Source: Salinisphaera sp. G21_0 (GTDB taxonomy: Bacteria; Pseudomonadota; Gammaproteobacteria; Pseudomonadales; Endozoicomonadaceae). Taken from it: a DNA stretch of 34,347 nt. The stretch spans positions 1 through 34,347 of the forward strand of contig NZ_JAGHQW010000057.1 of assembly GCF_017744115.1 (NCBI RefSeq). Direction: 5' to 3'. Within the stretch, counting starts at the first letter, position 1. The number at the start of each line of letters is the position of its first letter. Both the position numbers and the translations under genes were made by a program. Positions 33,739-34,347 of the stretch are shown piece by piece. The notes beneath the pieces are model-generated. The model was not told where the DNA came from. It worked only from the letters and a program-made list of their open reading frames with translations, and did no database searches.

Positions 33739-34347
33739 CCAGTGTTCGCCATGGGACTGCTGCTATCTGTTGCCTACCCGCCGGTTCGCTATAGCTATCG
33801 TCAGAGTCAGTCCCATGTTCGGTCAGTAGATGGTACACAGGGCTGTATGGTGGGGTGTGTTTTCCAGTGTTCGCCACGGAGTTGCTGCCTGTTGCTATAC
33901 CGGGCTGCCCGTCCGCCACCGGTTCACCATGGTTATCGTCAGAGTCAGTCCCATGCCCGGTCAGTACATGGTACACAGGGCTGACTGGTGGGGTGGGCTT
34001 TCCAGTGTTCGCCACAGAGTTGCTGCCCCTTGCTATACCGGGCTGCCCGTCCGCCACCGGTTCACAATAGTTATCGTCAGAGTAAGTCCCATGTTCGGTC
34101 AGTACATGGTACACAGGGTTGCCTGGTCGGGTGGGTTTTCCAGTGTTCGCCACGGAGCTGCTGCCCTCTGTTGCTATACCGGCCTGCCCGTCCGCCACCG
34201 GTTCACAATAGTTATCGTCAGAGTAAGTCCCATGTTCGGTCAGTACATGGTACACAGGGTTGCCTGGTCGGGTGGGTTTTCCAGTGTTCGCCACGGAGCT
34301 GCTGCCCTCTGTTGCTATACCGGCCTGCCCGTCCGCCACCGGTTCAC
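33728..34347 (-). CDS. Repetitive protein, C-terminal part (partial at window edge)
   Basis: The minus-strand frame is open from the window edge to the TAA at 33728-33730. It encodes units of 46-47 residues: VADGQAGIATEGSSSVANTG, then KPTRPGNPVYHVLTEHG and TYSDDNYCEP. Length differences between internal units are multiples of three (138 versus 141 bp), which favours this strand being translated. The last unit has lost 13 bp, so the final residues (AGRQQIAAVPWRTLGKR) are in a shifted frame. No export signal or fold can be assigned. A non-coding tandem repeat remains possible. Confidence 0.45.
   Translation of the reverse strand, partial: EPVADGQAGIATEGSSSVANTGKPTRPGNPVYHVLTEHGTYSDDNYCEPVADGQAGIATEGSSSVANTGKPTRPGNPVYHVLTEHGTYSDDNYCEPVADGQPGIARGSNSVANTGKPTPPVSPVYHVLTGHGTDSDDNHGEPVADGQPGIATGSNSVANTGKHTPPYSPVYHLLTEHGTDSDDSYSEPAGRQQIAAVPWRTLGKR
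33739..34347. repeat. Tandem repeat, 138/141-bp units, running off the window
   Basis: The landmark CCAGTGTTCGCCA recurs at 33739, 33864, 34002, 34140 and 34281, giving periods of 125, 138, 138 and 141 bp. The units nearest the window end are almost identical to each other and the left ones have diverged, indicating recent growth at the right side. Confidence 0.9.

Overview
The window reads as chromosomal DNA of a gammaproteobacterium. SOS polymerase V (umuDC) under an E. coli-like LexA box, an E. coli-type dGTPase and topoisomerase III, and two tRNA-Pro(TGG) genes support this. Abundant small palindromic elements, long repeat proteins, eukaryote-like domains (an erlin-like SPFH protein, a J-like domain) and paired AAA/DUF4143 ATPases suggest a host-associated, Endozoicomonas-like genome. 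That genus-level guess is inference from recall, not a database match.

Layout. 1-2050: the tail of an unknown gene, a MITE-like element, then umuC and umuD (minus strand) behind a LexA box. 2154-11281: the most unusual locus. Two paralogous plus-strand genes (1447 and about 1020 aa) each carry a long array of 37/38-residue helical-type repeats (21 and 10 units), followed by a C-terminal domain with the GS...DxD...D signature of a polymerase-beta-type nucleotidyltransferase. A minus-strand gene for a degenerate J-domain-like protein (HSE in place of HPD) lies between them. A MITE has split the 5' end of the first paralogue, and the second shows what the unbroken sequence looked like. 11388-18918: an outer-membrane barrel, topB, an erlin-like SPFH protein with an acidic tail, dgt, a patatin-like phospholipase and an aldo/keto reductase. 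18943-19416: two identical tRNA-Pro genes with terminators and a promoter. 19450-22920: a small exported protein, a small unknown protein, an SGNH hydrolase, a bile-acid:Na+ symporter-family protein and a VanZ-like membrane protein; the last three are bracketed by two directly repeated 165-bp palindromic elements.

23396-28249 is a compact operon of an alkyl-DHAP-synthase-like flavoprotein, an FAD glycerol-3-phosphate dehydrogenase and an FGGY kinase. Together these could link glycerol, glycerol-3-phosphate, DHAP and possibly ether-lipid or another DHAP-derived product. 28621-30029 is a flavin amine oxidase broken by an internal deletion with frameshift. 30002-32979 holds two AAA/DUF4143 ATPases; the second is preceded by four 22-bp direct repeats that look like an operator. 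From 33100 to the end lie a gene remnant, a MITE carrying two copies of a 48-bp internal unit, and a 138/141-bp coding-phase tandem repeat that runs off the window.

Two families of short palindromic elements shape the window. Family 1 (terminal repeat AGGAGGCTGWCCGAGAATAG) occurs at 120, 2218, 28283 and 33317, with 0, 1, 0 (truncated) and 2 copies of an internal 48-bp unit. Family 2 (165 bp) occurs at 20524 and 23069. Both families supply stop codons to neighbouring reading frames. The best candidate for an undescribed system is the pair of repeat-nucleotidyltransferase genes.
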